Source: Pedobacter polysacchareus (lineage in GTDB: Bacteria; Bacteroidota; Bacteroidia; Sphingobacteriales; Sphingobacteriaceae). Taken from it: 64,000 nucleotides of DNA. Made by a program: the position numbers and the translations under genes. Under the pieces are notes generated by a model. The model saw only the letters and a program-made list of their open reading frames with translations. It was not told the DNA's origin and searched no databases. The first letter of the stretch is position 1. Each line of letters starts with the position of its first letter. Of the stretch, positions 29,321 to 39,029 are shown one piece after another. Location of the stretch: positions 62,001 through 126,000 of the forward strand of contig NZ_JAHYSS010000003.1 of assembly GCF_019802255.1 (NCBI RefSeq), in the 5' to 3' direction.

Positions 29321-29524
29321 AACCTGTATTGCCTATTTCTCCTGTATTGGCGTAATGCAATGATAAGTCAAATTGAGGAAATACTTCCTATCTACTCCAT
29401 CGTTTTCGTAATTTTTATATGTGATTAAGTCATTCTTTAAAGCGGTTTTGCAGGAAGAAAAGTATATTAGCTTATCACGACTGCCCTGTTTTACAGTTTA
29501 GCCGAATTAAAAACCTAACCAAGT

Positions 29525-30565
29525 ATGAATAAATATCTGATTCTTGCCCTTTGTGGGTTTAGCCTGCAATTAAATGCGCAGACCAAACGCGTGAGTTTCC
29601 AACCGCAAAAGAAAGGAAAACAGGTAGATATCATGGTGGATGGAAAGTTTTTCAGCAGTTTTATGTACCCTGATAGTTTAGAAAAACCTATCCTATACCC
29701 AATTAATACAGCCAGTGGGCTTACCTTAACCCGTGGTTTCCCATTAAACACCAGAGATCATGAACGTACAGATCATCCACATCATGTAGGATTATGGCTC
29801 AATTATGAAAGTGTAAATGGCCTTGATTTTTGGAACAATTCCTATAATATCCCAAAAGAAAAGAAAAACAAATATGGCTGGATCAGAAACGTAAAGGTAA
29901 CGGCTTTGAAACCGGGTTCTCAAAAAGGAGAATTGAGCTACACTGCGAATTGGGAAAGACAGGATCGCCAGGTTTTACTAAAGGAACAAACTTCTTTTAT
30001 TTTTTCCGGCACAGAACATACCCGGACTATAGACCGTATCACTACGCTTACCGCAGTTAAAGATACCGTAAAATTTAAAGATGTTAAGGACGGCATGATT
30101 GCAGTTCGGGTCACCAAAGAATTGGAGATGCCCTCGAATCAAACTACAGAATTCACTGACAGCCATGGAAACCGCACCAAGGTTTCCGCATCCGGCAATG
30201 GTGCAAATGGAAATTACCTGACCAGTGCTGGAAAAAAAGGAAATGATGCCTGGGGTACAAGGGCCAATTGGTGCTTGCTGGAAGGTGTTAAAGATCAGCA
30301 GAAAGTTGCTATTGCCATTATTGATCATCCGAAAAACCCAGGATATCCAACCTATTGGCATGCCCGGGATTATGGTTTATTCGCCGCGAATCCCTTAGGC
30401 CAGCAAGTATTTAGCAATGGTAAAGAACGCCTGAACCTTAGCCTTGCCCCTGGTGAGTCTATCACTTTTCGCTATCGTGTGCTTGTCAGTTCCGATGAAA
30501 CACCGGGAGCAGCTGTTTTAAACGAGCAGGCATCCGCATTCAGCAAAAATTTTAACCAAAAATAA
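29525..30565 (+). CDS. PmoA/DUF6807 family exported protein
   Basis: The 346-residue product has a signal peptide ([19 protein letters not shown]) and the pattern of the PmoA-like (DUF6807) family, including [19 protein letters not shown] around residue 82 and a C-terminal [21 protein letters not shown]. The family name comes from weak annotation as methane oxygenase; members usually sit in sugar-degradation loci with Gfo/Idh/MocA enzymes and are not true methane oxygenases. It is the first gene of a four-gene plus-strand operon; the biochemical role is unknown. Confidence 0.82.
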   Translation: MNKYLILALCGFSLQLNAQTKRVSFQPQKKGKQVDIMVDGKFFSSFMYPDSLEKPILYPINTASGLTLTRGFPLNTRDHERTDHPHHVGLWLNYESVNGLDFWNNSYNIPKEKKNKYGWIRNVKVTALKPGSQKGELSYTANWERQDRQVLLKEQTSFIFSGTEHTRTIDRITTLTAVKDTVKFKDVKDGMIAVRVTKELEMPSNQTTEFTDSHGNRTKVSASGNGANGNYLTSAGKKGNDAWGTRANWCLLEGVKDQQKVAIAIIDHPKNPGYPTYWHARDYGLFAANPLGQQVFSNGKERLNLSLAPGESITFRYRVLVSSDETPGAAVLNEQASAFSKNFNQK

Positions 30566-30609
30566 TTTCATCTATAAACTACCCTTTAAAACCTAATAGA
30601 ACCACACAA

Positions 30610-31971
30610 ATGAAAACCAAACCCGTACTACTTTTAGCTGCCTTGCTATGGGCAGGGAGCCCTGTTGGACTACAGGCACAGACTCAAAAATGGCAAAACT
30701 TATTTAATGGCAAAGACCTTCAGGGCTGGAAACAGCTCAATGGACAAGCAAAATATGAGGTGGTAAATGGAGAGATCGTAGGTACAACGGTACCTGATCA
30801 GCCCAACTCTTTTCTGAGCACCGAAAAAAATTATGGCGATTTTATCCTGGAACTTGAACTGTTAGTAGATGATTCTATGAATTCTGGGGTACAAATCCGA
30901 AGCGAAAGCAAGGCAGATTACCTAAATGGCAGAGTCCATGGTTATCAGGTGGAGATTGACCCATCCGACAGGAAATTCAGCGGCGGGATTTATGATGAGT
31001 CCAGAAGAGGATGGCTATACCCAATGGACATTAATCCAAAAGGAAAAATGGCCTTTAAAAATCAGCAATGGAATAAATATAGGGTGGAATGCATAGGAAA
31101 CTCTATTCGCACCTGGGTGAATGGGGTTCCGGCAGCAAATGTGGTGGATGCCATGACTCCTGCAGGCTTCATTGCTTTACAGGTTCATGCCATTGGAAAA
31201 AATGATGTGCCTGGAAAACAAATCCGCTGGCGTAATATCCGCATTCAGACAGAAAATCTTAAGCCTTCAAAAACTGACCAGATCTTTGTGGTGAATATGG
31301 TACCAAATGATCTTTCTGCTCAGGAAAAGGCAGAAGGATATTCGTTGTTATGGGACGGGAAAACAAGTAAAGGATGGAAAGGTGCTTATAAACCGGGTTT
31401 CCCGGAAAGTGGCTGGTTGATCCATAACGGCGAGCTGAGTGTACAGAAATCGAATGGCGCCGAGTCTACCAATGGTGGTGATATCGTAACTGAAAAACAG
31501 TATGGTGCTTTTGAGCTTAAATTTGATTTTAAACTTACAGAAGGTGCAAACAGCGGTGTAAAATATTTTGTGACTTTAACGGAAGGAAATAAAGGTTCTG
31601 CTATTGGCCCCGAATATCAAATCCTTGACGATGCCAGACATCCGGATGCGAAACTTGGAAAAAATGGAAATCGTACTTTGGGCTCTTTATATGACCTGAT
31701 GACCAGCAAAAAGATTCCAAATGCGCAACGCAAAATTGGAGATTGGAACAGAGGCCTGATCCGTGTTTATCCAGACAACAAGATCGAATATTGGTTAAAT
31801 GGCTATAAAATCCTGGAATACACCAGAGGTTCGGCAGAATTCCTTGCTTTGGTGGCCGATAGTAAATATAAAAACTGGAAGGATTTCGGAATGGCGGCCA
31901 AAGGTCATATCCTGTTGCAGGATCATGGCGATCAGGTATTTTTTAGAAGTCTTAAATTGAAACAACTTTAA
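30610..31971 (+). CDS. tandem DUF1080 protein, putative 3-keto-glycoside hydrolase/lyase
   Basis: This 453-residue exported protein (signal peptide [20 protein letters not shown]...) contains two DUF1080 beta-jellyroll domains, at residues 28-215 and 235-450. Each starts with the family motif ([21 protein letters not shown]) and has the NSGV core ([18 protein letters not shown]). DUF1080 is linked to hydrolysis or elimination of 3-keto-disaccharides and 3-keto-glycosides. The following oxidoreductases could make the 3-keto substrate. The two copies differ considerably, so one may bind rather than cleave. Confidence 0.87.
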   Translation: MKTKPVLLLAALLWAGSPVGLQAQTQKWQNLFNGKDLQGWKQLNGQAKYEVVNGEIVGTTVPDQPNSFLSTEKNYGDFILELELLVDDSMNSGVQIRSESKADYLNGRVHGYQVEIDPSDRKFSGGIYDESRRGWLYPMDINPKGKMAFKNQQWNKYRVECIGNSIRTWVNGVPAANVVDAMTPAGFIALQVHAIGKNDVPGKQIRWRNIRIQTENLKPSKTDQIFVVNMVPNDLSAQEKAEGYSLLWDGKTSKGWKGAYKPGFPESGWLIHNGELSVQKSNGAESTNGGDIVTEKQYGAFELKFDFKLTEGANSGVKYFVTLTEGNKGSAIGPEYQILDDARHPDAKLGKNGNRTLGSLYDLMTSKKIPNAQRKIGDWNRGLIRVYPDNKIEYWLNGYKILEYTRGSAEFLALVADSKYKNWKDFGMAAKGHILLQDHGDQVFFRSLKLKQL

Positions 31972-31981
31972 TCCCATCCCT

Positions 31982-33340
31982 ATGTTATCTTCAAGAAGAA
32001 AATTCATCAAACAATCAGCGATTGCTGCAGCAGGAACCTATATGGGAACAATGGGTCTATCCGCAAAAAGTTATGGAAATATTATTGGGGCCAACGACCG
32101 TGTACGGGTTGGTGTGGTTGGATTCTCGGATCGTTTTACCGGTTCCCTCCTGCCAAGTTTCCTAAATCATCACAAAGAACTCAATTTTGACATTGTAGCG
32201 GTCTCAGATTTATGGAATTACCGCCGAGGTTTAGGTCAGGATCTATTAAAATCAAAATTTGGTCACGACATTACTGCTTGTCGTAATAATGAAGAATTAT
32301 ACAATTTAAAAGATATTGATGCAGTAATTGTAAGCACAGCCGATTTCCAACATGCTGTACATACCATAGAAGCCATTAAAGCAAAATGCGATGTGTATTG
32401 CGAGAAACCTTTCGCTGAAACAATGGAGGATGCCAGAGCAGCTTTAAAAGCTGTAAAAGGATCACAGCAGATTGTTCAGATTGGTTCTCAAAGGAGAAGT
32501 GGCGGAAATTATAAGGCGGCGTCAAAGTTTATTCAGGATGGCAAGTTTGGCGACATCACCATGGTAGAGCTGAGCTGGAATGTAAACCAACCGGGAAGAT
32601 GGCGCAGGCCTGAGCTGGTTGCTAAACTCAAACAGGAAGATACCGATTGGAAACGCTTCCTGATCAACCGACCATTTGAAGCATGGGATCCTAGAAAATA
32701 CCTGGAATACCGCTTATTCTGGCCTTATTCTTCTGGAATGCCTGGGCAATGGATGTCACACCAGATTGATACGGTTCACTGGTTTACGGGCTTAAAACAT
32801 CCTAGAAGTGTAGTCGCCAATGGCGGCATTTACCAATGGAAAGATGGTCGCAGAAACTGGGACACCACCACCGCAGTATTTGACTATGGTCCGGAAAACG
32901 ATCAGGAAAAAGGATTTCAGGTGGTGTTCACTTCCCGCATGCACAATGGCGATGAAAATCCGGCAGAAATCTACTATTCGAATGGTGGGGAACTCAACCT
33001 GAACACCAATTCTGTTTCCCCACGAGGCGGTTTAAAAGCTGGTGCAGCAAGTGCCATGAACATGCAGCCAAATTTATTACCAGAATTGAAACTGACGGAT
33101 ATGGTAGAAAAAGTGGCCGCTTCTGCCAATACTGGAGGCGATAAGCTGACATCTGCCCACATGCGAAACTGGATGGAATGCGTGCGCAGCCGACAACAGA
33201 CCAATGCTCCTGTTGAAGCCGGTTACTACCATTCCATCGCCAATATTATGACCAATGCGGCGGCAAGAACGGGTAAAAAAGCAGTATTTGATGAGCTGAA
33301 GCAAGAAGTAATGGTAGATGGTAAGCCTTTCAAATATTAA
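31982..33340 (+). CDS. Tat-exported Gfo/Idh/MocA oxidoreductase
   Basis: This 452-residue protein begins with a Tat signal (SSRRKFIKQSAIAAAGTYMG). A Rossmann domain follows (VRVGVVGFSDR; VIVSTADFQHAVHTIEAI; CEKPFAETMEDA), and then the C-terminal alpha/beta domain with MPGQWMSHQIDTVHWFTG. The family oxidises or reduces sugars with NAD(P); Tat export fits folding around the cofactor before export. It starts 10 bp after the DUF1080 gene and its TAA overlaps the next ATG (TAATG). The likely role is oxidation of glycosides at C3. Confidence 0.9.
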   Translation: MLSSRRKFIKQSAIAAAGTYMGTMGLSAKSYGNIIGANDRVRVGVVGFSDRFTGSLLPSFLNHHKELNFDIVAVSDLWNYRRGLGQDLLKSKFGHDITACRNNEELYNLKDIDAVIVSTADFQHAVHTIEAIKAKCDVYCEKPFAETMEDARAALKAVKGSQQIVQIGSQRRSGGNYKAASKFIQDGKFGDITMVELSWNVNQPGRWRRPELVAKLKQEDTDWKRFLINRPFEAWDPRKYLEYRLFWPYSSGMPGQWMSHQIDTVHWFTGLKHPRSVVANGGIYQWKDGRRNWDTTTAVFDYGPENDQEKGFQVVFTSRMHNGDENPAEIYYSNGGELNLNTNSVSPRGGLKAGAASAMNMQPNLLPELKLTDMVEKVAASANTGGDKLTSAHMRNWMECVRSRQQTNAPVEAGYYHSIANIMTNAAARTGKKAVFDELKQEVMVDGKPFKY

Positions 33341-34560
33341 TGATGTTCAGAAGGAAATTTATACAAAACAGCAGCATTCTTGCCGGAGGCTTATTACTGC
33401 CTACTGGTGGCTTTGCTGCTGATCAACTGTCGGGTTTTGACCTTTCGGCCCCTGAAAATAAGATTAAAATAGGTGTGATTGGTTGTGGAGACCGTGGAAA
33501 AGGGTTAATTCATATCGCTCGACAATTACCCGAAGAATTTGAGTTGAGGGGCATTGCGGATGTGCTGGATTTTAGAATCAAAGAAACTTTGCAGCAGCCC
33601 GGTGCTGCTGGCGTAAAATCTTATGCGGATTATCGGGACCTACTCAATGATCCGCAAATTACGGCTGTATTTATCTCTACTCCATTGAACATGCACTTCC
33701 CTATTGCAAATGATGCCTTAAAGGCTGGTAAACATGTTTATTTGGAAAAAACCATGACCTACGATATCCCCGAGGCTTTTGCCCTGGTAGAATTGATGAA
33801 GAAACACCCCAAACAAACCCTTCAGGTAGGACATCAATACCGCTACGCCCCAATTTATTATAAAGTTAAGGAAATGATCGACAATGGGTATCTGGGCAAG
33901 GTCAGCCAGATAGAAAGTCGCTGGGATAGAAATAACAACTGGAGACGTCCCATTGCCAATCCATCCTTAGAAAGAAAAGTGAATTGGAGAATGTATAAAG
34001 CGTATTCAGGTGGATTGATGGCCGAATTGTTATCACATCAGATAGATTTTATCAATTGGGCATTTAAAACGCATCCTCAGGAAATCATGGCCACAGGTGG
34101 CATAGACACTTATAAAGATGGCAGGGAGACATACGACAATGTTCAGGTGATGTTCCGTTATCAAGATATGATTGGGAATTTTGGAACGACCTTAGGAAAT
34201 GAAAGAGATGGCTACCTGTTTAAACTCAAAGGCACCAAAGGAACCATTTCTTTATTGGTCAATGAAGCTATTTATTATCCTGAAAAAACGCATAAAAAAG
34301 AGTTGGAAACGGTAGATGGTGTTACTGGAGCCACTAAAATTGTATGGGATAAAAATGGTGGAATTCCGATTAAAACAGACTTACCAGCCAAAGACGGCAC
34401 TTACTACGCATTAAAGGATTTCCATACTTCTATCCTGGAAAAGAAACAACCTGATTCTAATGTGATTACCGGTGCCACTACAGCTATTTGTGTACACCTG
34501 GCCAATAAAGCGATGTATGGACAGCAAATAGAGCGTTGGGAACCGAAATACAACTTATAA
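33340..34560 (+). CDS. second Tat-exported Gfo/Idh/MocA oxidoreductase
   Basis: This 406-residue paralogue of its neighbour has a Tat-type start (FRRKFIQNSSILAGGLLLP), a nucleotide-binding motif (IKIGVIGCGDRGKG), YLEKTMTYDI where EKP is usual, and YRYAPIYYKVKEMI. Translation may begin at 33340 or the adjacent ATG at 33343. The EKT variant of the EKP motif is notable, since that lysine is catalytic and is retained. With the first oxidoreductase it may form a heteromeric or sequential pair. A terminator follows within 75 bp. Confidence 0.9.
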   Translation: MMFRRKFIQNSSILAGGLLLPTGGFAADQLSGFDLSAPENKIKIGVIGCGDRGKGLIHIARQLPEEFELRGIADVLDFRIKETLQQPGAAGVKSYADYRDLLNDPQITAVFISTPLNMHFPIANDALKAGKHVYLEKTMTYDIPEAFALVELMKKHPKQTLQVGHQYRYAPIYYKVKEMIDNGYLGKVSQIESRWDRNNNWRRPIANPSLERKVNWRMYKAYSGGLMAELLSHQIDFINWAFKTHPQEIMATGGIDTYKDGRETYDNVQVMFRYQDMIGNFGTTLGNERDGYLFKLKGTKGTISLLVNEAIYYPEKTHKKELETVDGVTGATKIVWDKNGGIPIKTDLPAKDGTYYALKDFHTSILEKKQPDSNVITGATTAICVHLANKAMYGQQIERWEPKYNL

Positions 34561-34591
34561 ATTGGTTTATTGCCTGAATTCAGGTCTTCTT

Positions 34592-34635
34592 AAAGCCCTC
34601 TTCGCTGCTATAGAATTGCTGAGAGGGCTTTTTGG
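34592..34635 (+). terminator. intrinsic terminator of the keto-glycoside operon
   Basis: AAAGCCCTCT (34592-34601) pairs with AGAGGGCTTT (34622-34631), with a 20-nt loop, followed by a run of T. It lies 31 bp after the last oxidoreductase stop and overlaps the end of the convergent gene only at its edge. Confidence 0.8.
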
Positions 34636-35649
34636 CTACCAGTTCCTCTGCGGACAAGAGACTTTATACCTGTTGTTGAGTAAAATGCCCAGTACGATCT
34701 CATGGCTCCCATTGCTGACTTTTCCTAGCGCTGAAGTCGTAAAATCATAAGAATATCCCAATACGAATAGTGCATTGATATTGAATCCGGCAATGATCGC
34801 TGCTGCATCGTTAGTCCGATAACTCCCCCCTAACCAAAACTTGTCTTTGAAAGCGAATTTCAAATTAATGTCCGTAGATAAAGGTGTAGGTGACACATAT
34901 TTAAACATTACAGAGGGAACTGCGGCTATATCTTCGGTAAGGAAATACTTATAACCACCAGTCACAAAAATGTGGGGCACTAGCTTTCCTGTATTGTATC
35001 CGGCTTCCTCAGTAAAGCTAATGGGTCTGTTGAGTAATTGCTGGGCAGAAATCCCGGCAAAGAAGTCAGGCCCATATAGCCATAAACCAGCACCCAGATC
35101 TGGCTGCATTTTATTATTGGCATTTGCTGAAATTGCCGGATCCAGACTGTTCTCTAAGGTAATTTTAGAAATATCCAGCATGAGCCTTGATATCCCTGCC
35201 GCTACGCCCAGGCTTAGGTTAATTTTTGGGCTTAAACCGAGGTGATAAGCATAGGTCAGCTTAAAATCGGAACTGGTAATGGGCCCGGTACGGTCTACTA
35301 CACCAAACACACCCAATCCATGATGCGGCTCTGAGGCCATATAGGTGTGTACCAGGCTACGTTTCATCGGATTCTCTCCATTTTCTGCAAAGGAATTAGA
35401 ATTCCCGGTCAGGTAATTCTTCCCTAATGGGAAGTGCAGCGAAAAATAGGCTGTAATTGGGGACTGTTCAATCCCATTCCATTGGTTTCTATAGCCAAAC
35501 CGGACATCCGTATAATTTTCGATTCCAGAAATGGCAGGGTTCAGAATGTAATTGTTAAAAACATACTGGGTATACTGAGGTCTTTGCTGCGCATCGCACA
35601 GCAAAGTGAAACTCAGTAACACGTTTACTAAAAACCATCCTTTCCTCAT
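34636..35649 (-). CDS. PorP/SprF family outer-membrane protein
   Basis: I take the start at 35649, giving a normal signal peptide (MRKGWFLVNVLLSFTLLCDAQ); the longer frame from 35685 adds 12 charged residues. The mature ~320-residue protein starts QRPQYTQYVFNNYILNPAISG, the family signature, and continues as a beta barrel. Family members work with the type IX secretion system, usually beside a large secreted adhesin as SprF is with SprB. No such partner is adjacent. A candidate -7 element (TAGGTTTG, 35733-35726) lies upstream, with a weak -33. Confidence 0.88.
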   Translation of the reverse strand: MRKGWFLVNVLLSFTLLCDAQQRPQYTQYVFNNYILNPAISGIENYTDVRFGYRNQWNGIEQSPITAYFSLHFPLGKNYLTGNSNSFAENGENPMKRSLVHTYMASEPHHGLGVFGVVDRTGPITSSDFKLTYAYHLGLSPKINLSLGVAAGISRLMLDISKITLENSLDPAISANANNKMQPDLGAGLWLYGPDFFAGISAQQLLNRPISFTEEAGYNTGKLVPHIFVTGGYKYFLTEDIAAVPSVMFKYVSPTPLSTDINLKFAFKDKFWLGGSYRTNDAAAIIAGFNINALFVLGYSYDFTTSALGKVSNGSHEIVLGILLNNRYKVSCPQRNW

Positions 35650-35765
35650 GGAATCCCTATTGTATTTCATACGTCCATCGAACAAAAGACGTGAGTACTA
35701 AGCTAACCAGTAAGCGCCATTTAAACAAACCTAAAACGAACAAATATTTTGCTCATCAACAACTA

Positions 35766-35806
35766 TTATTGACATAATTTTATTTTACTGACACAATTGT
35801 CAATAA
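35766..35806. repeat. 9-bp inverted repeat upstream of the PorP/SprF gene
   Basis: TTATTGACA (35766-35774) and TGTCAATAA (35798-35806) are perfect complements separated by 23 bp of AT-rich DNA. The TTGACA...TGTCAA core resembles the palindrome at 21696-21715. It may be an operator for the divergent region or chance. Confidence 0.3.
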
Positions 35807-35885
35807 ATTTTAAGTTAGAGATAATGGTTGTCGGTTTTATAAACCATAAAGGAGTGTAATTGGAAAGGGATAATGGAGCAAATAT

Positions 35886-35921
35886 AAAAAAAGCGGCTTC
35901 TTTATGCAAAGAAGCCGCTTT
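35886..35921 (-). terminator. intrinsic terminator of the sodium symporter gene
   Basis: A perfect 14-bp stem (AAAGCGGCTTCTTT at 35890-35903 with 35908-35921) with loop ATGC is followed on the minus strand by T residues. It lies 20 bp beyond the symporter stop. Confidence 0.9.
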
Positions 35922-35940
35922 AAATACATATTTGAATTGC

Positions 35941-37626
35941 CTACCAGAAGGCTGAGTATAAGGCTACCAACATAGCGAAAATGATTAAAGCGCCTATTGC
36001 AAATGAAGTCGAAACCCTAAACATTTTAGCGTCGATCTCCAATCCATTAGTCACCACACCTTTTTTACCTTCATAAATACTGATGATGTACATTCCTAAA
36101 ATACAAATTGCGAAAACGATGAGCATTCTGTCCATAAATGGAATCTCGAACACACCGCTTGAATTGGCAATCGCCCATCCATATTCATGTAAAGCAGATA
36201 AATCCACCCATCCAGGTAGGAATTTAAGGAGTACTGAAACAATAAAACCACCTACAGTAGCAAACATAGCTGCATTTGAAGTCGTTTTCTTCCAGAAAAA
36301 TCCAAGGATAAACATGGCAAAAATACCTGGCGATACGAATCCGGTATATTCCTGAATGTATTGGAAACCTTGTTTTCCTTCTCCCATCAGGGCATCACCC
36401 ACAATCAGAGAAAGCACTACTGCCATTAACATAGAAACCACTACGGTAATTTTACCTACGTTCACCATGGTACGCTCAGCTGCACCTGGGTTAAATGCTT
36501 TCTTATAGATATCCAGGGTAAAGATGGTAGCAATACTATTGGCTTTTCCAGCAAGGGAGGCTACAATTGCTGCGGTTAAAGCTGCAAAAGACAATCCTTT
36601 TAAGCCGATAGGCAACAGACCTAATAAGGCAGGGTATGCTTTATTAGGATCTTCTACACCAGAAGCAGTCAATAAATCACTTGCTTTGATGCCGCCCATA
36701 TTTTCTTTAACAATAAAATATACTGCAATACCTGGAATCACAACGATCACCGGCATTAGCATTTTAAGGAATGCTGCGAATAAAAGTCCTGCTCTTGCTA
36801 CTGGTAAAGAAGCACCCAATGCTCTTTGAGTGATGTATTGGTTACATCCCCAGTAACTTAAGTTGGCGATCCACATCCCCCCGATCAATACACTTAAACC
36901 TGGAAGGTCCATGTAATTTGGGTTGTCTTTTCTGAAGATCAGATGGAAATGTTCTGAAGCGCCTGATTTTAGCATACCGAAGCCTTTGATGATCCCATCT
37001 CCTCCTGAAATCAAGTTTAAGGCAAGATAAGTAGCCACCAGGCCTCCAAGAATTAAAAAGAACACCTGGATCACATCTGTATATCCAATTACTTTCATAC
37101 CACCAAGGGTGATGAAAATTGCGAAAATAGCCAATGCTAAAATACAGGCAGTGAGGTCGAGTCCGGATATCCCACTGATGGCCAGCGCCCCAAGGTAAAG
37201 AATAGACATCAGGTTTACTACGATGTATAACATCAACCAGAATACCGCCATGATCATCGCTACTTTCTCATTGTAACGCTGACTTAAAAACTGGGGCATC
37301 GTAAAGATCTTATTCTTTAAATAGACTGGCATAAAGAACACTGCTACAATGATTAATGTTGCAGAGGCCATCCATTCATAAGCGGAAATGGCTAATCCAA
37401 GTTTAAAACCTGAACCACTCATTCCAATCATTTGTTCGGCTGAGATGTTAGAAGCAATAAGTGAGGCGCCAATAGCCCACCAGGTTAGAGAACCTTCTGC
37501 TAAAAAATAATCTTTGGAATCTGCTGCTGCAGTTTTCTTTTTGTAGTAAATCCAGAAACCGTAAGAAGATACGATAATGAAGTAAATAAAAAATACGATG
37601 TAGTCGTATTTGTGAAGTCCGCTCAT
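35941..37626 (-). CDS. sodium/solute symporter, SGLT-like (SSS family)
   Basis: This 561-residue protein with about 14 membrane segments belongs to the sodium:solute symporter family, closest in style to the bacterial sugar symporters (vSGLT type). Features include GASLIASNISAEQMIGMSGSGF, TLGGMKVIGYTDVIQ and SYWGCNQYITQRALGA, and SLAGKANSIATIFTLDIYK near residue 375. It should import a sugar with Na+ through the inner membrane; the specific sugar is not readable. It is monocistronic with its own terminator, and is separated from the keto-glycoside operon by the PorP gene. Confidence 0.92.
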   Translation of the reverse strand: MSGLHKYDYIVFFIYFIIVSSYGFWIYYKKKTAAADSKDYFLAEGSLTWWAIGASLIASNISAEQMIGMSGSGFKLGLAISAYEWMASATLIIVAVFFMPVYLKNKIFTMPQFLSQRYNEKVAMIMAVFWLMLYIVVNLMSILYLGALAISGISGLDLTACILALAIFAIFITLGGMKVIGYTDVIQVFFLILGGLVATYLALNLISGGDGIIKGFGMLKSGASEHFHLIFRKDNPNYMDLPGLSVLIGGMWIANLSYWGCNQYITQRALGASLPVARAGLLFAAFLKMLMPVIVVIPGIAVYFIVKENMGGIKASDLLTASGVEDPNKAYPALLGLLPIGLKGLSFAALTAAIVASLAGKANSIATIFTLDIYKKAFNPGAAERTMVNVGKITVVVSMLMAVVLSLIVGDALMGEGKQGFQYIQEYTGFVSPGIFAMFILGFFWKKTTSNAAMFATVGGFIVSVLLKFLPGWVDLSALHEYGWAIANSSGVFEIPFMDRMLIVFAICILGMYIISIYEGKKGVVTNGLEIDAKMFRVSTSFAIGALIIFAMLVALYSAFW

Positions 37627-37734
37627 TGTGGTTTAAATGTTGATTAGCTGGCTAAAATATAAATTTATTTGCCATAACTTTTCACAAAATCACAGAAAAA
37701 CCAAATTAATTTAAGTTAATGCCAAATGCGCTGA

Positions 37735-38925
37735 TTATTTCATAATCGGCGCTTTATCTAATGGTGCTGGCTTATAGATCAATTGCAGGTAAACCAAGGC
37801 GATTAGGGTAATTCCTGTGCAAGCGTAAAAAGTGACTGGGATCATCGTCAGATCATCGATAAATAACCAGCCAGCTAACAAGGCACCCAAGCCAATTCCG
37901 GCTTCAAGCGCGATATACATGGTCGCCATTGCCTTCCCGCGGTGCTGTGGATCACTCAGGTCAACTGTCCATGCAGTTGCTGTTGGCGATAACATCCCCG
38001 TAGCGACACCATACAGTGCTGAAGCTGACATCAACATCACTGAACTATCTGCGACTGCAATCCAAAAAGTGGACAATGCCAGCAGTGCCAAAGAAATTTT
38101 TAAGATCACTGGTCTGCCGTATTTATCGGAAGCCTTTCCTGCCACAAATCTGATCAACAGAGAAGTTAAAGTAAATACCATAAAGAACATCCCCTTATTG
38201 CTAGTTCCTAAAGCTTTACTCCAGTCGGAGATCACCGTAAGGATAGCACCATAACTGATATACGTCATGAAAATGATAATTACCGAAGGGATCACACGCC
38301 ATTCGATAATATCTTTTCTACTGATCTTCAAATGCTTAAACCTAAATTTCTCTTTATTTGGCAGCGTTTCTTTCATGTTTGCCAAAATCACGATAGATAA
38401 TAAAGCAAATAATGAGGAGCAGTAAAATAGGATATTGATGTCAAAATGATCGGTAATCAAGCTTCCAATTGCGGGGCCGATGGCCAGGCCGGTACTAAAA
38501 CAAACACCGTGTACACCCATGGCCTCTCCCCATCTGTTAACAGGCACAAGATCTGCCACATAAGCTGCCGTAGCTGTAGGTTTAAATCCGGTAGAGAAGC
38601 CATGAATCAGTCTTAAGAATAGAAAGCCTGCAACGGTAGTCAGCATAGGGTATAAAAATCCGCATAAAAAGCAGACTAAAGAGCCTACAGCCATTACTGG
38701 AACTCTTCCGATGGTATCTGTTAGCTTCCCGCTAAAGGGCCTGGATATACCCGCAGTAAGCGTAAATAGCGCGATGATAAACCCTTTATACGCTGCACCA
38801 CCCATCGCTGTTAAATAAGCGGGCAGTTCGGGAATGAGCATGTTAAAACTGGCAGAAAAAAGAAAAGAGCTTAAACAGACTAGACCAAATTGAAAAGTAT
38901 AAATAGAACCGGAAGATTGCTGCAT
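37735..38925 (-). CDS. MFS transporter (drug/metabolite efflux type)
   Basis: This 12-TM major facilitator has the loop 2-3 motif GKLTDTIGRVPVM and a second-half GKASDKYGRPVI. I place the start at 38925 (MQQSSGSIYTFQ), not at 38979, because a good promoter (-7 TACCTTTG at 38953-38946) lies between the two and the extra 18 residues are not family-like. The product is 396 residues. The substrate is unknown; the family style is that of multidrug or metabolite exporters. Confidence 0.88.
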   Translation of the reverse strand: MQQSSGSIYTFQFGLVCLSSFLFSASFNMLIPELPAYLTAMGGAAYKGFIIALFTLTAGISRPFSGKLTDTIGRVPVMAVGSLVCFLCGFLYPMLTTVAGFLFLRLIHGFSTGFKPTATAAYVADLVPVNRWGEAMGVHGVCFSTGLAIGPAIGSLITDHFDINILFYCSSLFALLSIVILANMKETLPNKEKFRFKHLKISRKDIIEWRVIPSVIIIFMTYISYGAILTVISDWSKALGTSNKGMFFMVFTLTSLLIRFVAGKASDKYGRPVILKISLALLALSTFWIAVADSSVMLMSASALYGVATGMLSPTATAWTVDLSDPQHRGKAMATMYIALEAGIGLGALLAGWLFIDDLTMIPVTFYACTGITLIALVYLQLIYKPAPLDKAPIMK

Positions 38926-38945
38926 TGAAAATGATGAATGAAGGG

Positions 38946-38979
38946 CCAAAGGTAAGAGAAAAACTGTTTTAGTCACCAA
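38946..38979 (-). promoter_or_regulatory. candidate promoter of the MFS gene
   Basis: On the minus strand TTTG (38979-38976) and a perfect TAnnTTTG, TACCTTTG (38953-38946), are separated by 22 bp, slightly longer than usual. Transcription would start about 15 nt ahead of the ATG at 38925. This placement decides the gene start. Confidence 0.45.
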
Positions 38980-39029
38980 ATTGTTTTAAAGCTGTATTAC
39001 CAGAAGCCCTATAATTTTTTAAACACTAT

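Noticed and set aside
30610..34560. Methane oxidation suggested by the PmoA family name of the first gene
   Set aside because: The name is a legacy label; the sequence has an exported soluble form and sugar-pathway neighbours, with none of the membrane features of a methane monooxygenase.
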